Part shown: in pieces, positions 34,533 through 43,917 of the stretch | Numbering within the stretch: the stretch's first letter is position 1 | Layout of the letters: the number at the start of each line of letters is the position of its first letter | Assembly (NCBI RefSeq): GCF_004345605.1 | Contig: NZ_SLVY01000006.1 | Coordinates: 124,001-188,000 of the forward strand | DNA length: 64,000 nucleotides | Direction of reading: 5' to 3' | Origin: Rhodococcus sp. SMB37 | GTDB taxonomy: Bacteria > Actinomycetota > Actinomycetes > Mycobacteriales > Mycobacteriaceae | The notes under the pieces: generated by a model | The model's input: the letters and a program-made list of their open reading frames with translations, nothing else | The model's database searches: none | Told to the model about the DNA's origin: nothing | Program-made: the position numbers and the translations under genes

Positions 34533-35060
34533 TGAGGTTCCCCCTGAGTAGTGGACACCGAGATAGCGGGAGCAGGTGCCCGCTGGGAGGATGTTCACAT
34601 GTCGCGGAAGCATCGGTCGTTCACGACCGAATACAAGGTCGATGCTGCGCATCGAGTGATCGATTCCGGCCGATCGATCGCCGAGGTCGCCCGCGACCTC
34701 GGCCTCAACGAGGGTCTGCTCGGCCGCTGGGTCGCCCACGAGAGGCGCCGACTCGAGGCAGCACACCGCGAAGGCGATGAACCACTGACAGCTGCTGAGC
34801 GTGACGAGTTGACCCGGTTGCGCCGGCATGTCTCCGAGCAGGAGAAAGACATCGCCTTCCTGAAAAAGCCTCGGCGTACTTCGCCGCCCACCATCAACGG
34901 TAGAGAAGTATGCGTTGATGGCCGCGGAGTGCGCCAGCACAGCGATCACCCGGATGGCAACCTTGATGGATGTCTCGGTCTCGGGATACTACAAGCACAT
35001 AAAAACAATGACAGCAACGCAATTGAATCCTGCACGGCAACGTCGAGAAGAGTTGGCGTG
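34533..35060 (+). mobile_element. truncated IS3-family element
   Basis: It begins at TGAGGTTC, the same terminal sequence as the IS3 at 42794. orfA (34599 on, GGGAGG upstream) encodes KHRSFTTEYKVDAAHRVIDS, then IAEVARDLGLNEGLLGRW and a leucine-zipper-like end. The slippery A-run near 34863 has five As before GCC, one fewer than needed to keep orfA in frame, so orfA runs on into unrelated sequence. The orfB start (MAAECASTAITRMATLMDVS) stops abruptly near 35060, where other DNA begins. Confidence 0.75.
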
Positions 35061-35107
35061 CGGATAGCGTCGATCCACAAGCCGTCATGGAGAACTTCGC
35101 CGCTCAT
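35060..35107 (-). pseudogene. 5' stub of a gene cut by the IS3 junction
   Basis: GGAAGGATGAAGCT precedes an ATG at 35107 that opens MSGEVLHDGLWIDAI and then meets the IS3 fragment. A perfect ribosome site on a 16-codon stub suggests the rest was lost at the IS junction. It could also be chance. Confidence 0.4.
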
Positions 35108-35240
35108 AGCTTCATCCTTCCCTGGTGCTGCCGACAAGCCAGCGGTGTGGCGAGTTCGCGGCGAGCATTCATGATGTGGTTCCGTTGCGGCCTTGTCGTT
35201 TCGGGCGATCGGGTCTCCGGGCGGGTGGGTCGATGCGTTG

Positions 35241-36397
35241 TTAACGCTCGACCGGTTCACCGGGATGCAGTGCGTGTTGCAGCTGGTGCACGGCGTCGTC
35301 GAGGGCCGGACCGAGAGTGGCGGCGGCCCAATCCCACTCTGGGGTCGACCAGAGGTAGTGCACTCCGCCCCACCGCGGCAACCATCGGTCGTCACGACGT
35401 CGACGTCGTGAGAGCGACGTCTGGCTGTTGAACTCATCGAACTCACCGGTAACCGGGTCGCGGAACGGTACGGATTCGGGCGTGAACTCCACCAGTACCC
35501 GAGTGGTGACCGGGTTCGCGGTGACGGTCTGCTCGAACCATGACTTCTGCTCGTGCTCGCGTGCCACACGTTGATCGGTGAGCATCTGCTCGTACTCTTC
35601 GGGCGTGTAGACGGGGCCGTTCCACGTGAACAACTCCTCGTCGCACGCGCCGCCCACCACGAGATCGGTGAATTGTGCGCCTTGTCCGGCGGTTCGGAGC
35701 GGAAGCCGAGCATCTGTTCGGACTCGCTGTCCACCCAGATCCGCAACGGGTACGGCTTGCGCGGCGGGGGAGCGAGTTCGATCGTCCAGCACCGTCGGCC
35801 GGCGAACTCGGTTTCGTCCACCTCGCCGGTGGGGCGGGTGAAGTCGTCTCCGGCCCAGTCTGCGGCGGTGCGCGGTCGCACGAGGAATTGGTTACGACCC
35901 AGGTAGTGGACGCGGTCGGTCGAGCCGGTGCGGGGACGTTGCGCCTCGGCGGTGAAATCCCAGGCGGAGATGCCATCGGTGACGAAGATCAGGCGGCCGT
36001 CCTCGTGCTCGACCCGCAGCCGGCTGCCGTGGCGCCAGATGCGGCAGCCGTCCCCGGCGATGACGTGCAGGGGACGAGGGCCGGCCCATGCGAACGACAC
36101 CTGTTCGGGTTGCTTGTCGGTGCGCATCTCGCGGATGGTGCCGTATATCGGCAGGGTCGGGCCGTCGGTGAGTGCTGTGAGGACTTCGATCCACGCCGTC
36201 ATTCCGCTCTTACGATCAAACCTGGTTCGGAAGTCTCCGGAAAGCGGGGGAACCTCATCTTCGAGGAGAAGCTCGTAGTTGGCGCGGAACGATGTACGTT
36301 CCCGTTCAGCTTTCATCATGGCGGTTGCCTCGGCGACGAATACTTCGCGTGGCCATGCCAGTGCGTATTCAGGGTCGGTCAGGTCCATGCACTCCAT
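35241..36397 (-). pseudogene. frameshifted hypothetical gene
   Basis: The 5' two-thirds (MECMDLTDPEYALAWPREVF to EQMLGFRSEPPDKA) and the 3' third (QFTDLVVGGACDEELFTWNG to HPGEPVER, TAA at 35241) are in different frames; one base is missing near 35678. Restored, the protein would be about 385 residues, with a beta-rich middle (LIFVTDGISAWDFTAEAQRP, CWTIELAPPPRKPYPLRIWVD) that recalls lipoprotein-carrier-like folds only vaguely. Restoring one base gives a continuous protein, so a sequencing error is not excluded. Confidence 0.7.
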
Positions 36398-36500
36398 TCG
36401 CAGTGTTCCGGATAAGTCTGACCGGCCGGGCCTCCTCGACCGGCCAGGGACCCATGCGGTCGAGGAGGCTGTTGTCGGACAGGCGTGTCAAGATCACGCC

Positions 36501-37064
36501 ATGAACGCACAGACGAGCCCGATTCTGGAGTCGACGGTGGTGCTGGCGATGGACTACGGACAGTTCTGTCTCGACGGTGGGCTCGGGGACATCGACAACG
36601 AGATGGAGCTGCTCGACCAGGCCCAGGAGCAGCAGCCCAGTGCCGGTGACGGAACCATGGTCGTGGTGGTGTGTCCGCACCAGAACAACTTCGAGATGAG
36701 CGTGAACGTGCAGGTCTTCGACTGCCGCCCCGCTGGCGACCGTTCGCAGTGGCAGCAGGTCAGCGAAGATCACCTCGAGATCGACGCGCCTGGTGTGCTG
36801 AGCCTGTCGTCCCCGACCACCGAACCGGTCACCGTCGCGGTGCCGCACGGCGAGTATGTGGTGGAGGTTTCCGGCCGTGGTTTCGTCAACTACGGTTGGC
36901 CCGGTTCGACCACCCCCGGGGATGTGTGGAGGCTGCGATTGTGGCCCGACGACGGCAGCGTTCTCGAACCCGCGCAACTGTGGGAGATGCCCGAATGCGG
37001 CACCCCGGAGAACATTCCGAGCTCGATGGACGGATCCGACGGCTCGGTGACAGGCGGATCGTGA
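36501..37064 (+). CDS. hypothetical protein, immunity-protein-like size
   Basis: 187 residues; no family recognised. It is acidic and beta-rich (STVVLAMDYGQFCLDGGLGD, TEPVTVAVPHGEYVVEVSGR). No signal peptide or membrane segment. No strong ribosome site is visible before the ATG at 36501. Divergent from the frameshifted gene 35241-36397, with 103 bp between them. Confidence 0.6.
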   Translation: MNAQTSPILESTVVLAMDYGQFCLDGGLGDIDNEMELLDQAQEQQPSAGDGTMVVVVCPHQNNFEMSVNVQVFDCRPAGDRSQWQQVSEDHLEIDAPGVLSLSSPTTEPVTVAVPHGEYVVEVSGRGFVNYGWPGSTTPGDVWRLRLWPDDGSVLEPAQLWEMPECGTPENIPSSMDGSDGSVTGGS

Positions 37065-37085
37065 ACCCGCAGCCAAGCTCGGCGA

Positions 37086-37745
37086 TCATGACTGTGTGGA
37101 TGGCCGCGGTTCGCGCCGATGACCTGCCGCATCTGCACCGCTTCGTCCGAGGGCTGGACACCGACCATGATGCGGTGCGCACTGCTCCGCAAACGCATCC
37201 TGCTCGCCCAGTGACGGTTGACCGGGCAGAGCGATCAGCCGTTCAGCTCGCCCAAGACGAGGCGTTGCTGCACAATTCGCCGATCGGCGACACCACCGGT
37301 CGCCGTGGAGGTCGATCCAGACAGGCGCTCCGTCAACCTGTCGCGGCCGCAGCAGGTGACGCCCGCGCGAGGGCCACTGCACGAAGTCGTAGCCGGCCAG
37401 TTCGGTCTGGGCGGTATCGGCGACCCAGACCGCTGCTTCGACGAATGAGGTGTTCATCGACAGTCCCCGGCACAGACCGAATCCACTGATGCCCGCAGTG
37501 CCGTGCCAGCCGATCGTGACGGCGTAGGTAGGGCTGATGGACAGCTCCCAGATCAGTCGGTCGGGGTCGACATCGCGGCCGTAGCGCAGGCACCGCAGAT
37601 GGCGCCCGGTGGCGACGACCGCGTCGATCCACGCGTCCGGGACGTCGAGCTCTGCCCCAGGCTTGTCGTAGAAGTCGACGGCGTTGCCGACCACCCTGAA
37701 ACGCCAGGTCAACTGCTCCGTGTCTCCGGGACACCAGATCGACAT
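37086..37745 (-). CDS. hypothetical protein with uncertain C-terminus
   Basis: 219 codons from ATG 37745. Residues 1-150 look well-formed (CPGDTEQLTWRFRVVGNAVD, DRLIWELSISPTYAVTIGWH, AGYDFVQWPSRGRHLLRP) but match no family I know. After VWIDLHGDRW the sequence turns low-quality in this frame, while another frame gives VADRRIVQQRLVLGELNG and a stop, so a frameshift near 37300 is likely and the native end may be near 37230. Convergent with the gene ending at 37064. Confidence 0.5.
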   Translation of the reverse strand: MSIWCPGDTEQLTWRFRVVGNAVDFYDKPGAELDVPDAWIDAVVATGRHLRCLRYGRDVDPDRLIWELSISPTYAVTIGWHGTAGISGFGLCRGLSMNTSFVEAAVWVADTAQTELAGYDFVQWPSRGRHLLRPRQVDGAPVWIDLHGDRWCRRSANCAATPRLGRAERLIALPGQPSLGEQDAFAEQCAPHHGRCPALGRSGADAAGHRREPRPSTQS

Positions 37746-37809
37746 GAGCTCTACTGTGGCACAACCTGGTAAGTATCCGGCCTTCGCGACACCGCACCGC
37801 TGTCGCTGA

Positions 37810-39990
37810 GTAGGCCCGGGGCGCGGTGACGGGATTGCTCCCACTCCGTTTCCCCGGACCTCTCGCCGAACCCGCCGTGCGCCTCTCAACGCAACGGGCT
37901 CTCCACGGTCTCTGCCATCAGACTGTCCGCAGGGTCGTCCATCGGTTGGGGATCGTGTTGCCTCGCCATCGATAACGGGTGACCGCCACGCTGGCCATGT
38001 CGAACAACACGGTCCCGTCCGCCGCCGTGATAGGCAACCACCGCCCATCACGGGTGGTGTATCGGCGACGAATATCTTTCCACCCCCAGCGATGCCGGGT
38101 CTGCAGCATCCGAATCACCCGCTGCCACACAAAGTGTTGCAGCGCGGTGAACCGGTCTTTTGCCACGGCATGCTTGAAGTAGTTGGACCAGCCGCGCAGA
38201 ATCTGGTTGAGCCGCACGATCACGTACTCCAGACTCAACTGCGACTGCCGATGGGTCCGGGCACGGACTTTCCCCTTCAACGACCGGATGGGCCGGTCGC
38301 CGATGAAGGTGTAGACGAACCACTTGTCCGAGCCTCGCTTGCGACGCCACCGGATGTGGAATCCCAAGAAATCGACCCCGTCGCTGAGGTGTCGCACCCG
38401 GGTTTTCTCCGGCGAGAGCCGCAGACCCATCGGTGCGAGAACCTCGCCGACCTGTTCACGCATCGCCTTCGTGTCGTCTTCGGTCCCATGGACGAGGACG
38501 ACAAAGTCATCGGCATAGCGGATGAGCCGCCACGTCGGTGACCCCTTGCGGCGACGGTATGCCCGCTTGCCCTCGGTGGACATCGTGCCGCCCGGCTTCC
38601 ACGGCGCCATCACATGCTCGTCGAGCACACGGGGCGCGATGTTGGCCAACAACGGCGACAGGATGCCACCCTGGGGCGTGCCGGTCGTGGTGTCCCGTCG
38701 ATCGCCGAGTTCGGTGAGAAACCCGGCCTTGAGGAACGCCTTGACCAGCGCCAGGACCCGTTTGTCCTTGATCCGCAACCGGACACGATCCATCAATGCG
38801 ACATGCTCGATCCGATCGAAGCACGCCTCGATGTCCGCATCCAGCACCCAGCGGTAACCGCGGGTGCCGTAGTAATGGATCTCGGCTACCGCGTCCTGCG
38901 CCCGCCGGTTGGGCCGGAACCCGAACGAGACCGGCTTGAAGTCGGCCTCGAAGATCGGTTCCAGCACCAACTTGAGCGCGGCCTGAACAACCCGGTCTGC
39001 CACCGTCGGTATCGAAGAGGCGGCGCACCTTCCCCGACCCACCCGGCTTGGGAATCGTTCTCTCCCGCACCGGTAACGGCCGAAACGAACCATCCTTCAG
39101 GCTGGTTCGTAGGTCATTCAGAAACCCCGGAGCCCCGACATATTCCTCGACGTCGGCGACGGTCATGCCGTCCACGCCGGGAGTCTTTGCTCCACGGTTG
39201 CCCGCGACCCGGTCGAACGCCACGATCAGCGTCGCTGGGTCGTGCACAAGATTGAACAGGTCGCCGAACCGGCGGCCGGGATCGGCCACCGCCCAATGGT
39301 GAAGTTTGGCCTGTATCTCCGATACCCGTCGGCGCGGTCCCATCGGGTCCGCCTCCGAAGTGGCGTCACCGTTCGGTGGCGCATCTTTCGGCATTACAGT
39401 CTCCGCCTTTCTCGAAACCGCTGCCGCCCTTCGCCATGTGACCGGCTTTCCCGGCCTCGGACTACTACGGCGGCTCCGCCCCACCCGACACGTTCGACGG
39501 TCGATGCGTCTATCCCGGCCCGGCGAGCCGGCTGCCCGCAAGGCCGGGAGCCGTGACGGGCGGTTCCCGTGTTCACTGTGATTCGCTCGACGAAGGAGGA
39601 GCCCAACTGTGTCCCTGCGGCATCGCCACGAGTACGCCGTAGACCTTCCTCGTGGCCTCCCGGCCGACTTTCGTAAACCAACCCAGGAGTTCCCCGCCGA
39701 TCTCGACGGGTGCGCACCGCGTCCTGCCCTGATCCGCCAGGTTCGAGCAGGTGGCCCATTGAGGGACGTAACAGCGCTGGTTCCTCGCGTACTCCTCTCC
39801 GTCTCGCTTGCCGGACCCGCGCCATCTGGCAGTGCTGGCCACGTCCCGGCGTTGTCAGGGCTGCTCCCACCCTCTCCGGCATCACCCGGATCAGGCTGCC
39901 CTCAGCTCCACCGACCTGCTACGACAGGCCGGCGGTGAAGGTCTCTCACCTCCACTCGAATCACAGCGCCTCACGGCGCAAACGGAAAAT
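37810..39990 (-). mobile_element. group II intron
   Basis: A 34-nt domain V is intact at 37868-37901 (on this strand GAGCCCGTTGCG, GAGA, then CGCACGGCGGGTTC, with the catalytic AGC). Domain VI-like sequence follows and the intron should end near 37810. The reverse-transcriptase gene lies in domain IV. Upstream, GCGATGCCGCAGG and GTAGTAGTCCGAGG match conserved phrases of domains I-III, and GTTTACGAAAGTCGGCC precedes them. The 5' end is not fixed by eye: a GTGCG at 39717 looks too close to the gene, and the boundary more likely lies near 39.9-40.0 kb. Confidence 0.75.
37918..39394 (-). pseudogene. ltrA: group II intron reverse transcriptase/maturase, frameshifted
   Basis: 5' part: MPKDAPPNGDATSEADPMGP to FRPLPVRERTIPKPGGSGKV (reverse-transcriptase start and RT0-RT1). 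After a one-base shift near 39010 the 3' part reads PTVADRVVQAALKLVLEPIF, GTPQGGILSPLLANI, RLIRYADDFVVLVHG (YADD active site), FLGFHIRWRRKRG and the maturase X domain (LRGWSNYFKHAV), ending at 37918. Rejoining the frames restores a normal length near 490 residues. As read, no active protein is made, so the intron would need a helper. A sequencing slip cannot be excluded. Confidence 0.85.
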
Positions 39991-40116
39991 GGGCCAGAAC
40001 CTGAAAACTGACCCCTTTCCGGACAGTTTCACTCCTCTGAGGGTTCTGTGTGATCAGAGGCCCGCTACAGACCCGTGTGCGCCCCGTTCCGTCGTACTCA
40101 GCCCATCTCGACGTAA

Positions 40117-40632
40117 TCAGTTCAGGTTTACCCCGATGACCTGGACAACCAGTCCTGCCGCCGAAACGAAGAGCCCCCACACGGCGGGTCGCAACTGAAG
40201 GACCGCCCCCGCGCTCTGCGTGACCCGCAACTCCGCGAGAGCGCCCGCCAGGTCCCGCTCTCCCCGTTTCCGTACGCTCTCGATCTTCTCCCCGTGATCA
40301 TGCAGCGTTTCCCCCACCTCGTACAGAGCCTTGCGGAGGTGATTCAAGTTCTGTTCGAGGGCGAGGACGCGGAGGTCCACCGGTTGTGTCGGATCCGGCA
40401 CCACCTCCACCAGCGCAGATGCACGCCCGCCGAACGTGTCGCTGGCCGAGATCGTCCGCACGATGGGTGGTCTCCGCCAACTGGCCGGCAACCATCGAAA
40501 CCGTCGCCGTACCCATTCCGGCCAGAAGCGGGACTCTCCGGCAGCATCGCGCCACGTAACGAACAAGCCATACCCGGCCAGCAGCAAGCCCGACAGCTGC
40601 ATCACCACGCCCACCCATTCCAGGCCGTTCAC
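40117..40632 (-). CDS. two-TM membrane protein
   Basis: 171 residues. An N-terminal transmembrane segment (WVGVVMQLSGLLLAGYGLFVTW, about residues 5-26), a basic loop, a predicted coiled coil (LALEQNLNHLRKALYEVGET, LHDHGEKIESVRKRGERDL) and a C-terminal segment (WGLFVSAAGLVVQVIGVNL). GTG start after AGAGGAGA. No family recognised; the topology is that of small plasmid-borne membrane proteins of unknown function. Confidence 0.7.
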   Translation of the reverse strand: MNGLEWVGVVMQLSGLLLAGYGLFVTWRDAAGESRFWPEWVRRRFRWLPASWRRPPIVRTISASDTFGGRASALVEVVPDPTQPVDLRVLALEQNLNHLRKALYEVGETLHDHGEKIESVRKRGERDLAGALAELRVTQSAGAVLQLRPAVWGLFVSAAGLVVQVIGVNLN

Positions 40633-40732
40633 AGAAAATCTCCTCTACTGCATAGTGTTCGGGTCAGATGTCCAGCATCGGCTGGGCCGCAAGCGAGGCG
40701 TGCCATACAGCCCTGGTACCGATTGTGAGCAC

Positions 40733-40963
40733 ATGTCGAAGCCGTACCCTTCCGACGTCCGCGAACGAGCGCTGCAAACCGCGCTCGACCGGCTGCACGA
40801 GTATCCGTCACCGTATGCGGCGGCGGTCGCCTTCGGACCTTCGTTCGGAGTGGAGGCCGAGATCCTCGGCGAGTACCTGCGGCTACCCGCCACCGACCAC
40901 CTCATAACCGACATGGCGGCCGCAATCCCCGGCACGAACTGCGCACACCCGTCCAGTTGCTGA
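40733..40963 (+). pseudogene. IS3-type orfA N-terminal remnant
   Basis: The start (MSKPYPSDVRERALQTALDR, then HEYPSPYAAAVAFGPSFGVE) matches the beginning of IS3-family OrfA, including the KPYP...R-E-R phrase; after about 50 residues similarity stops and the frame ends at 40963 without an OrfB. A similar OrfA start (PNVYPAEVREKAVRLV) is present at 61862. Confidence 0.6.
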
Positions 40964-41016
40964 TGCTCGCTACCGGCTGCTGCTCACCGACCCGGACCGA
41001 ACCTCAGGGCCTGCTC

Positions 41017-41282
41017 TGAACAGCATCGATGACACGTCCCGCCGCCGCGCGCGGCGATTGCGACCGTCGAGCTCGCCCGGACCGGCGCAGGGTGTCGAGC
41101 CGAGCGTCCGTCACCCTGATGCAGATTCGATGTCTTCCCGGCCCCGCACTCCCCGAGAGAGCGGGGTCGAAAACATGCCTTGAACTGTGCAGATGGCATG
41201 TCCACGGGTGGGGTGGCGCAGCGCCGGCGACCGCGCGGCCGTGCGTCGATTACTGCTGTGAGTTGCGGAAACGACACGTCTC
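41017..41282 (+). repeat. 24-bp intergenic element, copies 6, 7 and 8
   Basis: Copies at 41017-41040 (TGAACAG, four bases, GATGACACGTCCC), 41181-41204 (TGAACTG, four bases, GATGGCATGTCCA) and 41259-41282 (TGAGTTG, four bases, AACGACACGTCTC). The last lies seven bases before the -35 of promoter copy 3. No gene is seen in 40964-41389. Confidence 0.75.
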
Positions 41283-41288
41283 ACGGTG

Positions 41289-41318
41289 GTCAAACAATAC
41301 AAATTAACATTGTTAAGT
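41289..41318 (+). promoter_or_regulatory. conserved promoter/operator, copy 3
   Basis: GTCAAA, an 18-bp spacer (CAATACAAATTAACATTG) and TTAAGT. The spacer shares CAATACAA and ATTG with copy 1 and has the same length, so this is the same element. It heads the short ORF at 41390. Confidence 0.65.
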
Positions 41319-41389
41319 GTGTCACGCCGGAAGGGAGTTTAACCGGCATGGATGATGGCCACTGACGACAGCGGAGAACAGGGTTGACG

Positions 41390-41503
41390 ATGGCCAAGAC
41401 TGTGACGGCAGTCCGGCTCGATGTGGACGGGATCGCAAGGGTGATTGAGCTGGAGAAGGCGGAGTCGGGCGTCGGCGAGGCCCTGCACGCGGCGCTGGAC
41501 TGA
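41390..41503 (+). CDS. 37-residue ORF under the conserved promoter, perhaps truncated
   Basis: ATG at 41390 opens MAKTVTAVRLDVDGIARVIE and ends at TGA 41501-41503. The start looks like the head of small plasmid proteins of the DUF3846 kind, but the rest is missing. 41504-41991 shows no clear gene, so the original gene may have been deleted or shifted after codon 37. Confidence 0.45.
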   Translation: MAKTVTAVRLDVDGIARVIELEKAESGVGEALHAALD

Positions 41504-41991
41504 GTGCCGGGACATGTGGCGCGGCGAGGAGGGCCTGTGGGGGCCGAGCCGGTGGTGAAACCGGGTGACGACCCGAGTCGCTGCCACGGCTGGAAGTGGT
41601 GATGTTGCAGGGCGGTGTGACCCGTCAGGGGCGTGGAAGCGGCTCACTCTCGGGCACCTCGAGATCGCGGACTGCGTGCTGACGATCGTGATGTACCTAC
41701 TGGCCCGCGCGTCATCGCGCACGTGACGGCGGCCGAGGTGAGCAGACGCTGGCCGAGAACTTCGCTCACGCAAAGTCGATTCTCAGGAGGTCGTAGCGCC
41801 GTCTACCGGACCGGCCCTCGGGTCCGCCTTCGGGCGGGCGATCGCCCGATGGTACTGCTCCGGCAACAGATCCGGGCTGGCGGCAGCTACATTTCCGGTG
41901 AGCAGGCAACCGTGACCCGGTCCCTGCGGCAGCGAGCGGTCAGGAGTGGGTATGGGCGAGGAGGCTCAGAACAGGGCAGGGGTGCGGGCGC

Positions 41992-42455
41992 GTGCCGGCG
42001 ATCGAGGCGGCCGACGGGTTCGATCCGGGCGAGTTGGTGTTCCCGGAGACCGACGAGGCGCGGGACTCGGTGACGTCGCGAGCGCTGGCCCAGGCCAGGC
42101 GATCTGCACCGCGGACCGAGGCCCCGCCACGACGGACGCCCGGGCGGCCGTTGCGCACGTGGCAGGACGCGGAGGACTTCGCGGAGCACTGGATGCGCAA
42201 CAACGGTTATCCGGACGCGCACAAGACTCCGCCGGGAGCGGACGGAGGTATCGACGTCACGTCAGCCCGGCGATTGCTCAGGTGAAGTTCCAAGCGGCGA
42301 AGGTTCCCTTGCGCGAGGTTCAGCGTCTCAGCGGAATCGCCCATGCCGAGGGTAAGGACGCGATCTTCTTCTCCGTCAGTGGATACACGGCCCAGGCCAA
42401 GTCGTGGGGGGACCAGCATGGGGTGCGGTGCCTGAAGTACCGGGCGCGTGGATAG
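41992..42455 (+). pseudogene. Mrr-like restriction endonuclease fragment, frameshifted
   Basis: One frame gives WQDAEDFAEHWMRNNGYPDA, then GADGGIDVTS; the adjacent frame from about 42262 continues PAIAQVKFQAAKVPLREVQR, GIAHAEGKDAIFFSVSGYTA and ends at 42455. Together they are the PD-(D/E)XK core of Mrr-type endonucleases (Glu of the helix, GGIDV Asp, Q-V-K). Mrr proteins cut methylated DNA. A one-base shift separates the Asp from the QVK strand, so the gene is dead. Confidence 0.75.
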
Positions 42456-42536
42456 CGCGCTCCTCGACGTCCGGCCGGAATCCGCGGATGGTGCAAGTCA
42501 CCTCGGCGGTGGTGGTGTGGGACACCTAATGTGCGC

Positions 42537-42664
42537 CTAGTAGGTCTGATGGTCCCAGTAGCATTCCTCGCTCTCTTCCCTGTTCTCGTACCGGATTCCG
42601 ATCTCGCTCATCCACTGGGAGAAGCGCACGCACACCGCCTCGAGAGTGGAGGTCAGCAATTCGT
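42537..42664 (-). pseudogene. possible C-terminal fragment of an unknown gene
   Basis: The frame ends at TAG (42537-42539) and reads TLEAVCVRFSQWMSEIGIRY, then ESEECYWDHQTY, with sensible codon use, but it meets a stop near 42730 without a convincing start. It is probably the tail of a gene cut off near the IS3 insertion at 42794. Confidence 0.35.
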
Positions 42665-42859
42665 GACTACAGGGTTCGTCGGCTGCCGGTACGGCGGTAC
42701 GCGATCGCCGTCGTCGTCGGGGGCACTATCCTGTGGGAGCACGTTATATCATTCATACGAGCTAGTCGATCGGTGGAAATGCTCACATGCATTTGAGGTT
42801 CACCCCGGAATGTGGACACCGAATTGGCGGGACACCGTTCCCGCTGGAAGGATGTCCGT

Positions 42860-43183
42860 ATGCCCCCTCGTAAACGCCGGTCGTTCACAGCCGAGTACAA
42901 GGTCGAGGCTGCCCATCGAGTGATCGATTCCGGACGCACCATCGCGGAGGTCGCCCGCGAACTGGGCTTGAACGAGAGCCTGCTGGGTGAATGGGTCAAA
43001 GTCGAGCGGCGCAGGATCGCCGCCGCCGACGCCCAGGGAGAAAAACCACTCGACGCTGCCGAACGTGCCGAGTTACTCCGATTACGAAGGCACGTAAGCG
43101 AACTCGAGAAGGACAACCAGTTCTTGGTAAAAGCTTCGGCGTACTTTGCCGCGATGCAGAAGAATCGACCCGGTTCGATCTGA
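42860..43183 (+). CDS. IS3-family transposase OrfA
   Basis: 107 residues. A helix-turn-helix (RSFTAEYKVEAAHRVIDSGR, TIAEVARELGLNESLLGEWV) binds the IS ends, followed by a leucine-zipper helix (LLRLRRHVSELEKDNQFLV). GGAAGGA precedes the ATG. TGA 43181-43183 overlaps the ATG of orfB, so OrfB may be made by coupling or by frameshifting. Confidence 0.88.
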   Translation: MPPRKRRSFTAEYKVEAAHRVIDSGRTIAEVARELGLNESLLGEWVKVERRRIAAADAQGEKPLDAAERAELLRLRRHVSELEKDNQFLVKASAYFAAMQKNRPGSI

Positions 43184-43638
43184 TGGTGAAGTACGCCTGC
43201 CCCGAGAACATCGAGGACACCGCCGGCACTGCCGCACCGGAAGGTGCACGGTTTTCGATCAGGCGGATGGCGAGACTACTGAAAGTGTCCACGTCCGGCT
43301 ATTACCAGCACGTCACACGCAGGGCTTCGGTGGTGGCGACGCCGCGGCAGCAACGGCGAGCCGATCTCGAAGTCAAGATCGTCGATATCCACCGGGAATC
43401 GAGGGGAACGTACGGGTCACCGCGGGTGACCGCCGAGCTGCGGGCACGCGGTGAGGTGGTGACGAAGAAGACGGTGGCCAAGATCATGGCGTCGGCGGGG
43501 ATCGAAGGTATCAGTCCACGCACGTTCAAGGTCAAGACCACGGTGGTCGATCCGCAGGCGTCGTTCCCGCCGGACCTGGTCGAGCGGTGCTTCGACCAGG
43601 GCCGTCTCGATGCGGCGTGGTTCACCGACATCACCTAA
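43183..43638 (+). pseudogene. IS3-family transposase OrfB, 5' half
   Basis: MVKYACPENIEDTAGTAAPE leads to ARFSIRRMARLLKVSTSGYY, RESRGTYGSPRVTAELRARG and LDAAWFTDIT, the HTH_21 region and the first Asp (TDIT) of the rve DDE domain. The frame then meets TAA at the IS110 junction. The second half resumes near 45150. Confidence 0.85.
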
Positions 43639-43639
43639 T

Positions 43640-43917
43640 GGGAGGGTCGGAATCCGATCCGACACGAGGAAGCGACCGGCAGGTGGTCACTGAGATTTCA
43701 CCGATCCGGGCGCAGTCTGAAGCGGTGAGCTGCTGGAAGGTGACCACTGCTGTTGATGACACGGACTGCGTGAGAGGTCTGTACGTAGACGGTGGCCCTG
43801 CCAGTCCCCGGGGCACGTGATCGGCTTGTGAGATGCCGCGCCGCGAGCGCTGTCCATTAGGTCGCCGCACCACCCCGAGCTCCGCAAGGGAACGACGCCG
43901 ACACGGAAGGATCGCAC
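43640..43917 (+). ncRNA. candidate IS110 bridge-RNA region
   Basis: The non-coding left end of IS110 elements encodes a bridge RNA that pairs with target and donor. This 278-bp stretch has no gene and contains several GC stems. I did not fold it or match loops to the flanks, so the RNA limits are unknown. Confidence 0.4.

Noticed and set aside
39870-39915. On the - strand CCTGATCCGGGTGATGCCGG resembles the 3' half of a TPP riboswitch.
   Set aside because: The 5' half with its CTGAGA loop in the right place is missing, no thiamine gene follows, and the stretch lies where domain I of the group II intron is expected.
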